NCBI GenBank assembly: GCA_024639925.1
Contig: JAHEGA010000001.1
Span: forward strand, 1 to 58,334
Source: Microbacteriaceae bacterium
GTDB lineage: Bacteria; Actinomycetota; Actinomycetes; Actinomycetales; Microbacteriaceae
Length of the DNA: 58,334 nt
Direction: 5' to 3'
The notes under the pieces are model-generated. The model did not search any database. It had not been told where the DNA came from and saw only the letters and a program-made list of their open reading frames with translations. Both the position numbers and the translations under genes were made by a program. Of this stretch, positions 35,539 through 44,100 are shown one piece after another (positions within the stretch are counted from its first letter, which is position 1; each line of letters begins with the position of its first letter).

Positions 35539-36459
35539 TTACATCCGCTCCAGAGATCCGGTTCGTCTGGCCACCATCAGGTACATCACCACAAAAGCAA
35601 TGGGCACCATTGAAAAAGCGGCCGCAACGGGAGGGTTGAGATTGATGTTGGCAGCGATGACGCTTCCAATCATCTGGGTTGCGCCGCCGGTGAACCTTGC
35701 TGCCAGGTAGTCACCAAGGCTTAAGGAAAAGGTAAACACCGAACCTGCGATGATTGCCGGCAGTATGAGGGGCAAGACGACACGGACAACCGTCGGGAAA
35801 CCTCGCGCTCCAAGGTCTGCGGAAGCATCGAAAAGGTTGAGAGGTAGTTGCCGAATTGCTGTGAACACGGGCAAAGCCATGTAGGGGAACCAGAGATAGG
35901 TGAGCGTAATGATGGCGACCCAGATGTTGAAGCCCGGACTCGAGACCCCGAGGGGCCCTAAAGACCAATTAATGAAGCCATTTTCTGTAAACACCAACCG
36001 CATGGCCAGGATCTTGACGAGGTAGCCTGCCCAGAGAGGCAAGGTTATTGCGACCACAAGAAGGTTGCGAACGCGTGCAGACGCGAGCTTTGCCATGTAT
36101 ATGCCCAATGGAACGGCAAAGATCACCGAGAGTGCCGTCACTGCCAATGCCATTCCGAGTGTCCTCAGAGATGTGGATAAATACGCGGGAACCGTCACCA
36201 AACTCACAAAATTATCAAGAGTAAAGCCGGGGCTAACGCGTGAGGTGAATGGGTTGACTACCCAGAAAGCCGTAATTAGCAGCAGAAACAGAGAAACGAT
36301 ATACACGCCAACGAGCCATGTCATCGGGAGAGCGAGGAGCGCGCTGAGACGAAACCTTTCACGGTGATACAAAAAAGTGGAGATACGTTTTGGCTGCTGA
36401 ACCACAGGTGCACTCTTCTGCGGCTTGCCCATCAAACTTTGCGCAGTGCTCTCGGTCAT
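35539..36459 (-). CDS. potB: Polyamine ABC transporter permease PotB
   Basis: A 306-residue permease with a charged N-terminal tail (about residues 1-40) and six helices. The EAA loop DASADLGARGFPTVVRVVLP is near residues 211-230. ATG 36459 has AAGGAAC upstream. It is separated from potD by 55 nt that contain a 10-bp hairpin, which may lower its expression relative to the binding protein. Confidence 0.9.
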   Translation of the reverse strand: MTESTAQSLMGKPQKSAPVVQQPKRISTFLYHRERFRLSALLALPMTWLVGVYIVSLFLLLITAFWVVNPFTSRVSPGFTLDNFVSLVTVPAYLSTSLRTLGMALAVTALSVIFAVPLGIYMAKLASARVRNLLVVAITLPLWAGYLVKILAMRLVFTENGFINWSLGPLGVSSPGFNIWVAIITLTYLWFPYMALPVFTAIRQLPLNLFDASADLGARGFPTVVRVVLPLILPAIIAGSVFTFSLSLGDYLAARFTGGATQMIGSVIAANINLNPPVAAAFSMVPIAFVVMYLMVARRTGSLERM

Positions 36460-36480
36460 TTGTTCCTTGTCGGAAGGGAA

Positions 36481-36504
36481 TGGCGGGGCCTTGCGGCCCC
36501 GCCA
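36481..36504 (-). terminator. 10-bp hairpin between potD and potB
   Basis: TGGCGGGGCC (36481-36490) pairs perfectly with GGCCCCGCCA (36495-36504), loop of 4 nt, no T run. It lies in the operon after the binding-protein gene. Such hairpins in importer operons can end part of the transcripts or protect the upstream mRNA. Confidence 0.65.
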
Positions 36505-36514
36505 CCGTAGTGAT

Positions 36515-37675
36515 TTAGCCCTTAACGGTCAACCATGCGTTAGTCCAGTCTTGAAAACTGGTGCAGCTGACGTCGGTGCGTCCGTCGAGGCACTGCTCGA
36601 TAGGAGTAGTCCATGCCCAAATGCGGTCAAAGAACTCTTCGTCCTCTGCAGCGTATTCGTCACAGTGGGCCTGTGCTTCCTCACTGGAGGCGCAGAACGC
36701 GGTGTTTGCCGGCGCCATGCCGAAGTTCATGGCGATGGCACCATTCACCGAGGGCTGACTTGTGTAGTCCATCCATGCGTACGCACAGTTCACGTTGGGC
36801 GTAGAGGAGCTCACCAACCAGGCGTCGTACCAGCCAGTCGAACCCTCTACAGGGAGGGTGGTCTTGATGCTGGGGGTGTCAGCGAACTTGCGGAGCACTT
36901 CCCACGAAGTTCCCACCACAGTGTTGCCACCGACGAACGAGGTGATCTGAGCGACCGCGTCAGACCAGTATTCACCGATGATCCCGTTCTGCTGCTTGAG
37001 GAGCTCAACAGCTGCATCCAGCTGAGTCTCATCAAGCGCGTACGGGTTCTCGATACCGAGGTCTGGTTGGTGGTACATCAGGTAGACCGCAGCGTCAGCG
37101 ATGTAGATGGGAGCATCGTACGCGGTGATTTTGCCGGCATACGGGCTGTCAGATTCCCACACAACGTCCCAGCTTTCGGGAGCTCCACCAGTGACATCTT
37201 CGTTGTACTGAAGAAGGTTGGCTCCTCGACCAATCGGGACACCGTAGGGCATCCCGTTAACCGTGTCATAGAGCTGACCCTTCATGCCTTCGGCGATGTC
37301 ATCACCGAAGTTAGGAATGAGCTCGACATTTAGGGGCTGAACGTCTCCGCCGACAATCAACCGAAGGGCGGCGTCGCCCGAGGCAGAAACGATGTCATAT
37401 TCACCGGAACGCATTAACGTCACCATTTCATCCGACGTGCCTGCTGCACGCGAGTTAACGACACAACCTGTGTCGGTGGTGAATTGATCCGTCCATGCTG
37501 GCTCGACAAAACCAGCCCAGTTCACGATGTTGAGTTCACCTTCGAAATCACCAACATTTTCGATCATCGGAACGTCGGGGACGTCAAGGGTTAATTCACT
37601 GGTGCCGGAACAGGCACTCAGAATCAATGTCGAGACCGCAAGGAGCGATACGACACCTACTTTTTTGGTTTTCAT
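36515..37675 (-). CDS. potD: Polyamine-binding lipoprotein PotD
   Basis: A 386-residue extracellular solute-binding protein of the PotD/PotF family. The N-terminal signal ends in the lipobox LSAC (Cys22). The body shows family motifs such as NIVNWAGFVEPAW near residue 50 and YDIVSASGDAALRLI near 115. It captures spermidine or putrescine for PotBC. ATG 37675 has GAAGGAAG upstream and overlaps the potA stop by 4 nt. Confidence 0.9.
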   Translation of the reverse strand: MKTKKVGVVSLLAVSTLILSACSGTSELTLDVPDVPMIENVGDFEGELNIVNWAGFVEPAWTDQFTTDTGCVVNSRAAGTSDEMVTLMRSGEYDIVSASGDAALRLIVGGDVQPLNVELIPNFGDDIAEGMKGQLYDTVNGMPYGVPIGRGANLLQYNEDVTGGAPESWDVVWESDSPYAGKITAYDAPIYIADAAVYLMYHQPDLGIENPYALDETQLDAAVELLKQQNGIIGEYWSDAVAQITSFVGGNTVVGTSWEVLRKFADTPSIKTTLPVEGSTGWYDAWLVSSSTPNVNCAYAWMDYTSQPSVNGAIAMNFGMAPANTAFCASSEEAQAHCDEYAAEDEEFFDRIWAWTTPIEQCLDGRTDVSCTSFQDWTNAWLTVKG

Positions 37676-38763
37676 GGATTGCTTCCTTCTGGCGTGAGCC
37701 TCTGGTTATTGGGAATTGCTGCCACATGGCTTTTTTGCCACATAGCAACAACTTTGTCGCCCGGCGCGAAGTCGACATAGTCGGCGGGCAATTCTTGATT
37801 GAGTCGCAATGCTGTGAGTCGCACTCCACCCTCTGACTCGACGATGTACATGGTGCTGGATCCGATGTAAGAAACGTCTTTTACTATCGCCGGGATGCTC
37901 TCATGTGATGTGTCATGATGCGTCCCTGCCCCAGATAGCGTGACGCGCTCGGGTCGAATATTCACGAGGTCGCTGACACCAAATAGCGCTTGGGCTTTGT
38001 CACCCTCCAGCAGGTTGGAGCTCCCTAAGAAGCCTGCGACAAAAGCGGTCTCTGGGCTCTCATACACTTCTTGCGGTGTACCTAGCTGTTCAATTTTTCC
38101 CATGTTGAAAACAGCTATTCGGTCACTCATGCGCATTGCTTCATCTTGGTCGTGTGTGACAAAAATGAACGTGATACCTGATTCACGTTGGATTCTTTTC
38201 AGCTCTGACTGCATTTCTTCTCGGAGCTGCTTGTCAAGTGCTCCAAGGGGTTCATCGAGTAACAGAACCTTTGGCCTCATGACGAGAGCCCGGGCGAGAG
38301 CAATCCGTTGACGCTGACCCCCAGAAAGTTGGTGGGGTTTACGTGTGGCCAGATGGGAAAGTTTGACCGATTCGATTGATTCGGAAGCTAATTGTGACCG
38401 CTCAGGTTTGGAAACTTTTTTTGCTCGCAGGCCATATTCGACGTTGTCCTGAATAGACATGTGCGGGAAAAGCGCATAATCCTGAAAAACGGTGTTGACC
38501 GTTCGGTCAAAAGGCGCAAAATTTGTGACATCTTCGCCATCAATGGTGATGGATCCGGCAGTTGCGGTTTCGAAGCCAGCAATAAGTCTCAGAACGGTGG
38601 TTTTTCCTGAGCCTGACGGCCCGAGCATGGAAAAAAACTCCCCCTGGGCGACATCCAAATTGAGGTTAGCGACTGCATTTATGTCCCCGAAAGACTTGTC
38701 TAGGTTTTTGAGTGAGACAAATCCCGGCTCGTGCTCAGATGAAGGTTTTTCTTTGTTCGCCAC
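37672..38763 (-). CDS. potA: Polyamine ABC transporter ATP-binding protein PotA
   Basis: A 363-residue importer ATPase. Walker A is GPSGSGKTT, the signature LSGGQRQRIALARAL, Walker B VLLLDEPLGALD and the switch histidine is in FVTHDQDEA. A C-terminal TOBE-like domain (from about residue 235) ends the protein. GTG 38763 (MANKEKPSS) is chosen over the longer frame from 38877 because AGGAAAG stands 6 nt upstream and the extra residues would cover the promoter region. First gene of potADBC. Confidence 0.92.
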   Translation of the reverse strand: MANKEKPSSEHEPGFVSLKNLDKSFGDINAVANLNLDVAQGEFFSMLGPSGSGKTTVLRLIAGFETATAGSITIDGEDVTNFAPFDRTVNTVFQDYALFPHMSIQDNVEYGLRAKKVSKPERSQLASESIESVKLSHLATRKPHQLSGGQRQRIALARALVMRPKVLLLDEPLGALDKQLREEMQSELKRIQRESGITFIFVTHDQDEAMRMSDRIAVFNMGKIEQLGTPQEVYESPETAFVAGFLGSSNLLEGDKAQALFGVSDLVNIRPERVTLSGAGTHHDTSHESIPAIVKDVSYIGSSTMYIVESEGGVRLTALRLNQELPADYVDFAPGDKVVAMWQKSHVAAIPNNQRLTPEGSNP

Positions 38764-38882
38764 AGAACACTTTCCTGATTTTTCAATCCAATGAACGTAG
38801 CTAATAGTAGCCCCAAGTTTGTGGGTGGTTTGTTGGTTGGCCCTACTCAACCTCGGCGTGCGCCTCATTTTGTCCACTGTCA
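38764..38882. other. potA upstream region with a candidate -10
   Basis: The divergent gap between potA and imuA' is AT-richer than its surroundings. On the minus strand TACTAT (38809-38804) could be the potA -10 box, giving a leader of about 38 nt. No gene is seen. Confidence 0.3.
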
Positions 38883-38887
38883 GTGGA
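38873..38887. promoter_or_regulatory. 15-bp palindrome, possible operator
   Basis: TCCACTG-T-CAGTGGA is a perfect 7-bp inverted repeat with a one-base centre, 11 bp upstream of the LexA box. It differs in sequence from the LexA box, so it may bind another regulator of potA or imuA'. Confidence 0.4.
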
Positions 38888-38889
38888 TA

Positions 38890-38924
38890 TTGACAGAATC
38901 GAACAGATGTTCGAATATAGTCTC
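38890..38924 (+). promoter_or_regulatory. SOS-regulated leaderless promoter of imuA'
   Basis: A perfect -35 TTGACA (38890-38895), a 17-bp spacer and a weak -10 GAATAT (38913-38918), then 6 nt to ATG 38925. TATAGT (38916-38921) is an alternative -10. The LexA box fills the spacer, so bound repressor would block RNA polymerase. Confidence 0.6.
38899..38914. promoter_or_regulatory. LexA binding site (SOS box)
   Basis: TCGAACAGATGTTCGA is an exact match to the palindromic actinobacterial SOS consensus TCGAAC-N4-GTTCGA. It precedes the imuA'-imuB-dnaE2 mutagenesis genes, which are LexA-controlled in mycobacteria. Confidence 0.9.
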
Positions 38925-39623
38925 ATGTCCCCCGCTCTCAGCCTTGAAGAGGCGCCGCCTAGGCGCCCCGATGTGCGTGCCCTGCAGCAGCGCATTCACG
39001 CGATGGAATCGGTGAGTGCGGATCATCACGTCTTTCCTGTGGGGTTTGGCCTGGAGAACCTTTTTCCCGAAAAAGGATTAAGCAAGGGTTCCATTTATCA
39101 GGTGGATTCTTCTGCCTCACTGCTCTGGAGCTTGATTGCTCAGGCAACAGCGGAAGGCACCTGGTGCGCTCTCGTGGGGATACCCGACGCCGGCCTTGCT
39201 GCCGCCGCTGAATTAGGGGTCAACGTTGATCGACTCGTCCTCGTCCCCTATCCGGGTACCCAATGGCTTTCCGTTGTGGGTGCCCTCATTGATGTTGTTG
39301 GCATTGTGGCTCTTGGCGCTGTGGGAGCACCCTCAGATCGCATGCTGTCGACGCTGAGTGGTCGCCTACGGGAGCGTGACGCAACGTTGCTGGTCCGCCA
39401 GGCCTGGCCTCGATGCGAATCCAGCATTGAAGTCCACCACCAGTGGAGTGGGGTCGCTGAAGGCGGTGGTCTGCTCAACGAACACATGGTTCGCATTCAC
39501 GCCACTCCTCGCCACGGTCACCCGGTGCGCCATGCCGAGTTGATGATTGATGCCTGGGGCGCCCACGACACCGCACCACAGGCCCCTGTAATTGACATCA
39601 CTACCCAGAGGCGGGTGGGCTAG
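38925..39623 (+). CDS. imuA': ImuA' family protein of the SOS mutasome
   Basis: A 232-residue protein with distant RecA-like character. The segments HVFPVGFGLENLFPEKGLSKG and SLLWSLIAQATAEGTWCALVG resemble the RecA core, but the usual Walker A (GxxxxGKT) is replaced by LSKGSIYQV-type sequence, as in actinobacterial ImuA'. By analogy it helps recruit or regulate ImuB and DnaE2 in damage-induced mutagenesis. ATG 38925 is chosen because an upstream GTG (38883) would read through the promoter and LexA box. imuB follows after 2 nt. Confidence 0.82.
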   Translation: MSPALSLEEAPPRRPDVRALQQRIHAMESVSADHHVFPVGFGLENLFPEKGLSKGSIYQVDSSASLLWSLIAQATAEGTWCALVGIPDAGLAAAAELGVNVDRLVLVPYPGTQWLSVVGALIDVVGIVALGAVGAPSDRMLSTLSGRLRERDATLLVRQAWPRCESSIEVHHQWSGVAEGGGLLNEHMVRIHATPRHGHPVRHAELMIDAWGAHDTAPQAPVIDITTQRRVG

Positions 39624-39625
39624 TA

Positions 39626-41185
39626 ATGCGGCGCACACTTGTCCTGTGGTGCCCCGGATGGTCTGTGGTGAGCGCTTACGGCGATGAGTCTCTTCCCGAA
39701 GTTACCCCAGGGGTTCCGGTAGCAACCCTGCACAAAGGCGTAGTGGAAGAATGTTCTGCTGAAGCTGCTGTGGCGGGTGTGCGGGTGGGAATGCGTCGTC
39801 GGGATGCCCACCTGATGTGCCCCACTTTGGTGCTGACGGCACGGGATCCCGAACGCGACCGTCACGCCTTTGATCGCGTTTTGGTGGATTTGGCCCACTG
39901 CGTATCGGATCATTCTTTGCTCTCCCCCGGACTTGTGGCCTTCCATGCCAGAGGGTTGGAGCGTTTTTACGGCAGCGAGGAAGCAGCCGCTCGAATGTTG
40001 ATGGATGCTGTCGCTGTGAGTGAGCCTCTTGCCACCACACGAGTGGGTATTGCCGACGATGTGTTTAGTGCCGTGATTGCCGCTCGCCACACCACCAGTG
40101 AGTATCCGATGCGTCGTGTGGAACCAGAAGCGTCAGAAGAGTTCCTGGCAGATGTTTCTGTGGAGTTTTTAGAAGACGATGCCACCGTTTCTCTGCTCAC
40201 CCGCTTGGGGATAACGACTCTGGGAGGTTTCGTCGCGCTTGGCCCTGACGCTATTCGTGACCGTTTGGGACACCTGGGCGAGAGGTTGTATCGACTAGCC
40301 CGAGGGCTAGGGGACAGTTTTTTGGATATGTCAGGAGCTCCCCTTGACCCGGTCACCCGAATGGACCTGCCCGATTCCGTAACCTCGGTGGATCAGGTGG
40401 GCTTTTCTCTTCGTGTTCCGCTGGAGGAATACACAGCAACACTTCGTGCTGCCGGAGTGGTGTGCACGCACGTGAAAATTACGGTGGGTTTTGATGATGG
40501 CACCACTCATGAGAGAGCGTGGCGTCACCCTCGTTTCTTTGATGCCCCCGACTTAGTGGATCGGGTGCGATGGCAGTTGGAGCAGTGCTTCAGCACCCAC
40601 CACAAAGAAGGTGCTGAATATCCGCTTGCTGTGTCCTTTGTGGAGTGTGAAGCGCTCTCCCCTGAAGACGTGTCTGATCACGAACCAGGACTGTGGGGTC
40701 AAGGCCCCGATGCCAGGGTTCATCATGTCCTGTCGCGCGTTCAAAGCATGGTCGGTGCCCACGGTGTGGTGACGGCTAGCCCCCGTGTTGCGAGGGTGGC
40801 AGCAGAGACCCAGGTCTTGATTCCTTGGGGCGATAGTGCGCCACAGAAGGAAGCTCCCGGCCCGTTACCGGGTGCTTTACCAAGCCCCCTGCCGGGGACC
40901 GTATTTTCCACCCCCCGCGAGGTAACACTCCTCGGGGTGGATGGCGACCCGGTGGTGGTGGGCGAGAGCGCCCAACTTTCTAGCGCCCCACACGCCATGG
41001 TCTCCGGCACCAGCAGCGTGATTGTTTCCTCATGGGCGGGACCCTGGCCGGTGTGGGAAAAATGGTGGGACCCCGCGCAGAGCCGTTTCTTGCACCGTGT
41101 GCAACTGGTGGATGACCGCGGTATGGGGTGGCTTGTGAGCGCGCACGAGCAGTCCCGATGGGTCGTTGAAGCCCGGTATGACTAA
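39626..41185 (+). CDS. imuB: ImuB, catalytically degenerate Y-family polymerase
   Basis: A 519-residue Y-family polymerase homologue that acts as the scaffold of the mutasome. The first catalytic motif of active Y-family enzymes (DxDxFFA/V) is replaced by LWCPGWSVV (residues 7-15), so no polymerase activity is expected. EPGLWG (residues 353-358) resembles the beta-clamp-binding motif of mycobacterial ImuB. The region after it is rich in Pro and Gly (about residues 410-430). Its stop overlaps the dnaE2 start by one base (TAATG). Confidence 0.88.
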   Translation: MRRTLVLWCPGWSVVSAYGDESLPEVTPGVPVATLHKGVVEECSAEAAVAGVRVGMRRRDAHLMCPTLVLTARDPERDRHAFDRVLVDLAHCVSDHSLLSPGLVAFHARGLERFYGSEEAAARMLMDAVAVSEPLATTRVGIADDVFSAVIAARHTTSEYPMRRVEPEASEEFLADVSVEFLEDDATVSLLTRLGITTLGGFVALGPDAIRDRLGHLGERLYRLARGLGDSFLDMSGAPLDPVTRMDLPDSVTSVDQVGFSLRVPLEEYTATLRAAGVVCTHVKITVGFDDGTTHERAWRHPRFFDAPDLVDRVRWQLEQCFSTHHKEGAEYPLAVSFVECEALSPEDVSDHEPGLWGQGPDARVHHVLSRVQSMVGAHGVVTASPRVARVAAETQVLIPWGDSAPQKEAPGPLPGALPSPLPGTVFSTPREVTLLGVDGDPVVVGESAQLSSAPHAMVSGTSSVIVSSWAGPWPVWEKWWDPAQSRFLHRVQLVDDRGMGWLVSAHEQSRWVVEARYD

Positions 41186-44100
41186 TGGGCTGGAGCAATC
41201 CCCCCATTCCCTGGTCGGAGCACGAAAAACTTCTTCGCGATGCGTCACGACCGGGCAATACGGTCCCCGAGGGCGCAGACGGTGGGGACTCCCCCGCATG
41301 GTCTGCCCATCGGCATCCTTATCGAGCACCGGTTGGGCAGCATTCCCCCGAGGAGGGTGTGCCCTACGCAGAACTTCACGCCCACAGCAGCTTTAGCTTT
41401 CTCGATGGGGTTTCCTCACCAGAAAAGCTTGTGGAGAGGGCCGCTGCTTTGGGGTTGACGGGAATGGGTTTGAGCGACCACAACGGTTTCTACGGTGCGG
41501 TGCGGTTTGCTGAAGCAGCGGCAGCCCATCGCATGCCCACTGTTTTGGGAGCAGAAATAACGCTCGGTACTTCGGATTCACGCTGGGGTGCCCCTGACCC
41601 CGAGGGAACACACCTGTTAGCTCTTGCCCGGGGTGCTGAGGGTTATCACCGACTCTCCAGCGCGCTGACCGATGCACACTTGGCCACAGAAGACAAAGGC
41701 ACCATGACAGCGGATCTAGACGCTCTCGCGGATCGCGCTGAAGGCCACTGGATGATTCTCACGGGGTGCCGTAAAGGTGCCGTGAGACAACCACTCGCAC
41801 ACCATCGAATGCCCAGCGCGCTCGAGCAGGAGCGCTCGGAGGCGGCGCTGCTGATGCTGGTGGATCGTTTTGGCTCCGACAACGTCGTGGTGGAACTGTT
41901 TGACCACCAAGCGCCGCTGGATAGTGCACATAATCACTTTTTGGCAGATCTGGCACAGCGCCATCACCTACCCACGGTGGTCACCGGGTTGGTGCACTAC
42001 GCCACAGCGGCTGAAGCTGACATGTCCCAGGCCATGGCGGCTGTGCGGGCACGCACCAGCATGGACGCCTTACATTCCTGGCTTCCTGCGTCTCCCGCGG
42101 GATATTTACGCTCCGGGGCTGAGCAACTGAAACGCTTCCCTCGTTATGTGGATGCGGTGACGCGCAGTGCTGACATAGCAAAAGAGCTAGCCTTTTCCCT
42201 CAAAAAAGTCTCTCCCGGTTTGCCCCGTTCGGTGTGCCCCGAAGGACACACACCTATGAGTTATTTGCGCCAGATCATCGACGAGGCAGTCCCCCGCCGT
42301 TACCCCCAAGCAACGCCCGCGGTGTGGGAGCGAATTGAGAAAGAACTGACACTCATTGAGACCAAAGACTTTGCCGGGTACTTCCTGATTGTCTATGACA
42401 TCGTTCGCTTTGCCCGCTCTCGGGGGATTCTGTGTCAGGGCCGGGGATCCGCCGCCAATTCGGCAATCTGTTTTTTGCTGGATATCACCGCGGTGGATTC
42501 GATCTATTACAACCTGCCTTTTGAACGTTTCTTGTCCGCTCTGCGAGATGAGGAACCCGATATTGATGTTGATTTTGAATCCCGCCGTCGGGAAGAAGTG
42601 ATCCAGTACGTTTTTGGTCGATACGGCAGGCTCCAGGCGGCTCAAGTCGCCACGGTGATCGAATATCGGGCAAAGAGCGCGGTTCGCGATATGGCGAGAG
42701 CCCTCGGGTATTCACCAGGCCAGCAGGATGCTCTCTCTCGCCAGATAGAACGCTCCTCTGCTCTGCGAAACGCGGACGAGAACACCATCCCCTCGCAGGT
42801 GAGCGATTTGGCAGCGCGAACCCTCAAAGCACCGAGGCACACCGGTATTCACTCGGGAGGAATGGTGCTCACGGACCGTCCCATTTCTGAGGTGGTGCCC
42901 ATTGAGCGTGCCCGCATGAAGGATCGCACCGTGTTGCAGTGGGATAAAGACGATTGCGAATGGATGGGTCTGGTGAAGTTTGATCTTCTGGGGCTGGGCA
43001 TTCTGGAGGCTATTCGTGACACGTTTGATTTAGCGACCACCCACCTGGGCGAAACGTGGGAGCTCGCCACTCTCCCCCGGGATGAAGCAGGCGTCTACGA
43101 CATGCTGTGTCGCGCGGACTCCATCGGTGTCTTCCAGGTGGAATCCCGAGCGCAAATGGGACTCTTGCCCAGGCTGCAACCGCGGCGTTTTTACGATCTG
43201 GCCATCCAAATTGCGATGATTAGGCCCGGTCCCATACAGGGTGGCGCCGTGCATCCTTTCGTCCGTCGCAAAGCCGGTCTGGAGCCGGTGGAATATCCTC
43301 ACCCCGCTCTCGAGGAGTGTTTGGAGCGCACATTGGGTGTACCCATTTTTCAGGAGCAACTCATGCAAATTGCGATGACGGTAGGTGGCTGCACGGGGGA
43401 AGATGCGGACCTCCTGCGCCGGGCAATGGGTTCCAAACGAGGCCTGGAGCGGATTGAGTCTCTGCGAGAAACATTGTTCGCAGGGATGGCGGAAAGCGGT
43501 TTAGATGACGACACCGCCCAGCGGGTGTATCGCATGATTCAAGCGTTTGCGGCTTTTGGTTTCGCCGAAAGCCACTCGCTCGCTTTTGCCCTGCTGGTGT
43601 ATGCCAGCGCCTGGCAGAAACTGCACTATCCCGCCCTCTTTTTGGCGGGACTATTGCGCGCCCAACCGATGGGTTTCTACTCGGCGGCCTCGCTCGTCTC
43701 CGATGCGGAACGTCACGGCGTTGAGGTTCGAGCGCCCTCGGTTCAATACTCCGAGGTGGAGGCATCCGTTGAAGCGGTAGCTGACCCCACACAGACCGCG
43801 GTCTCCCCCACGGGTCTGGACACCTGCCTGGTCTATGACCAACCCACACCCTCCCAAGTTTTTGACCCTCAGGGGATCGATCCCACCACCACACACCGCA
43901 GAGATGCCCACCTTGCTACGCGTATGGGCCTGGCCAGTGTGCGCGGTCTGGGTAGCGAGACCGCTTCGCGCATCGTTGCTGCTCGTGCAGAAGGAGGGGC
44001 GTTTGCGAATGCCAGTGACCTGGCCAGACGTGTGGGACTGACCACAGCGCAGACCGAAGCGCTCGCCAGTGCCGGAGCCCTGGAGGATTGCGGAATGAGT

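Noticed and set aside
36425..37333. 302-codon plus-strand frame opposite potD
   Set aside because: potD has a lipobox, a good ribosome binding site and operon context; the plus frame is a shadow.
38883..38924. Upstream GTG as start of imuA'
   Set aside because: These codons cover the -35 box, the LexA site and the -10 region, so they cannot be translated from this promoter.
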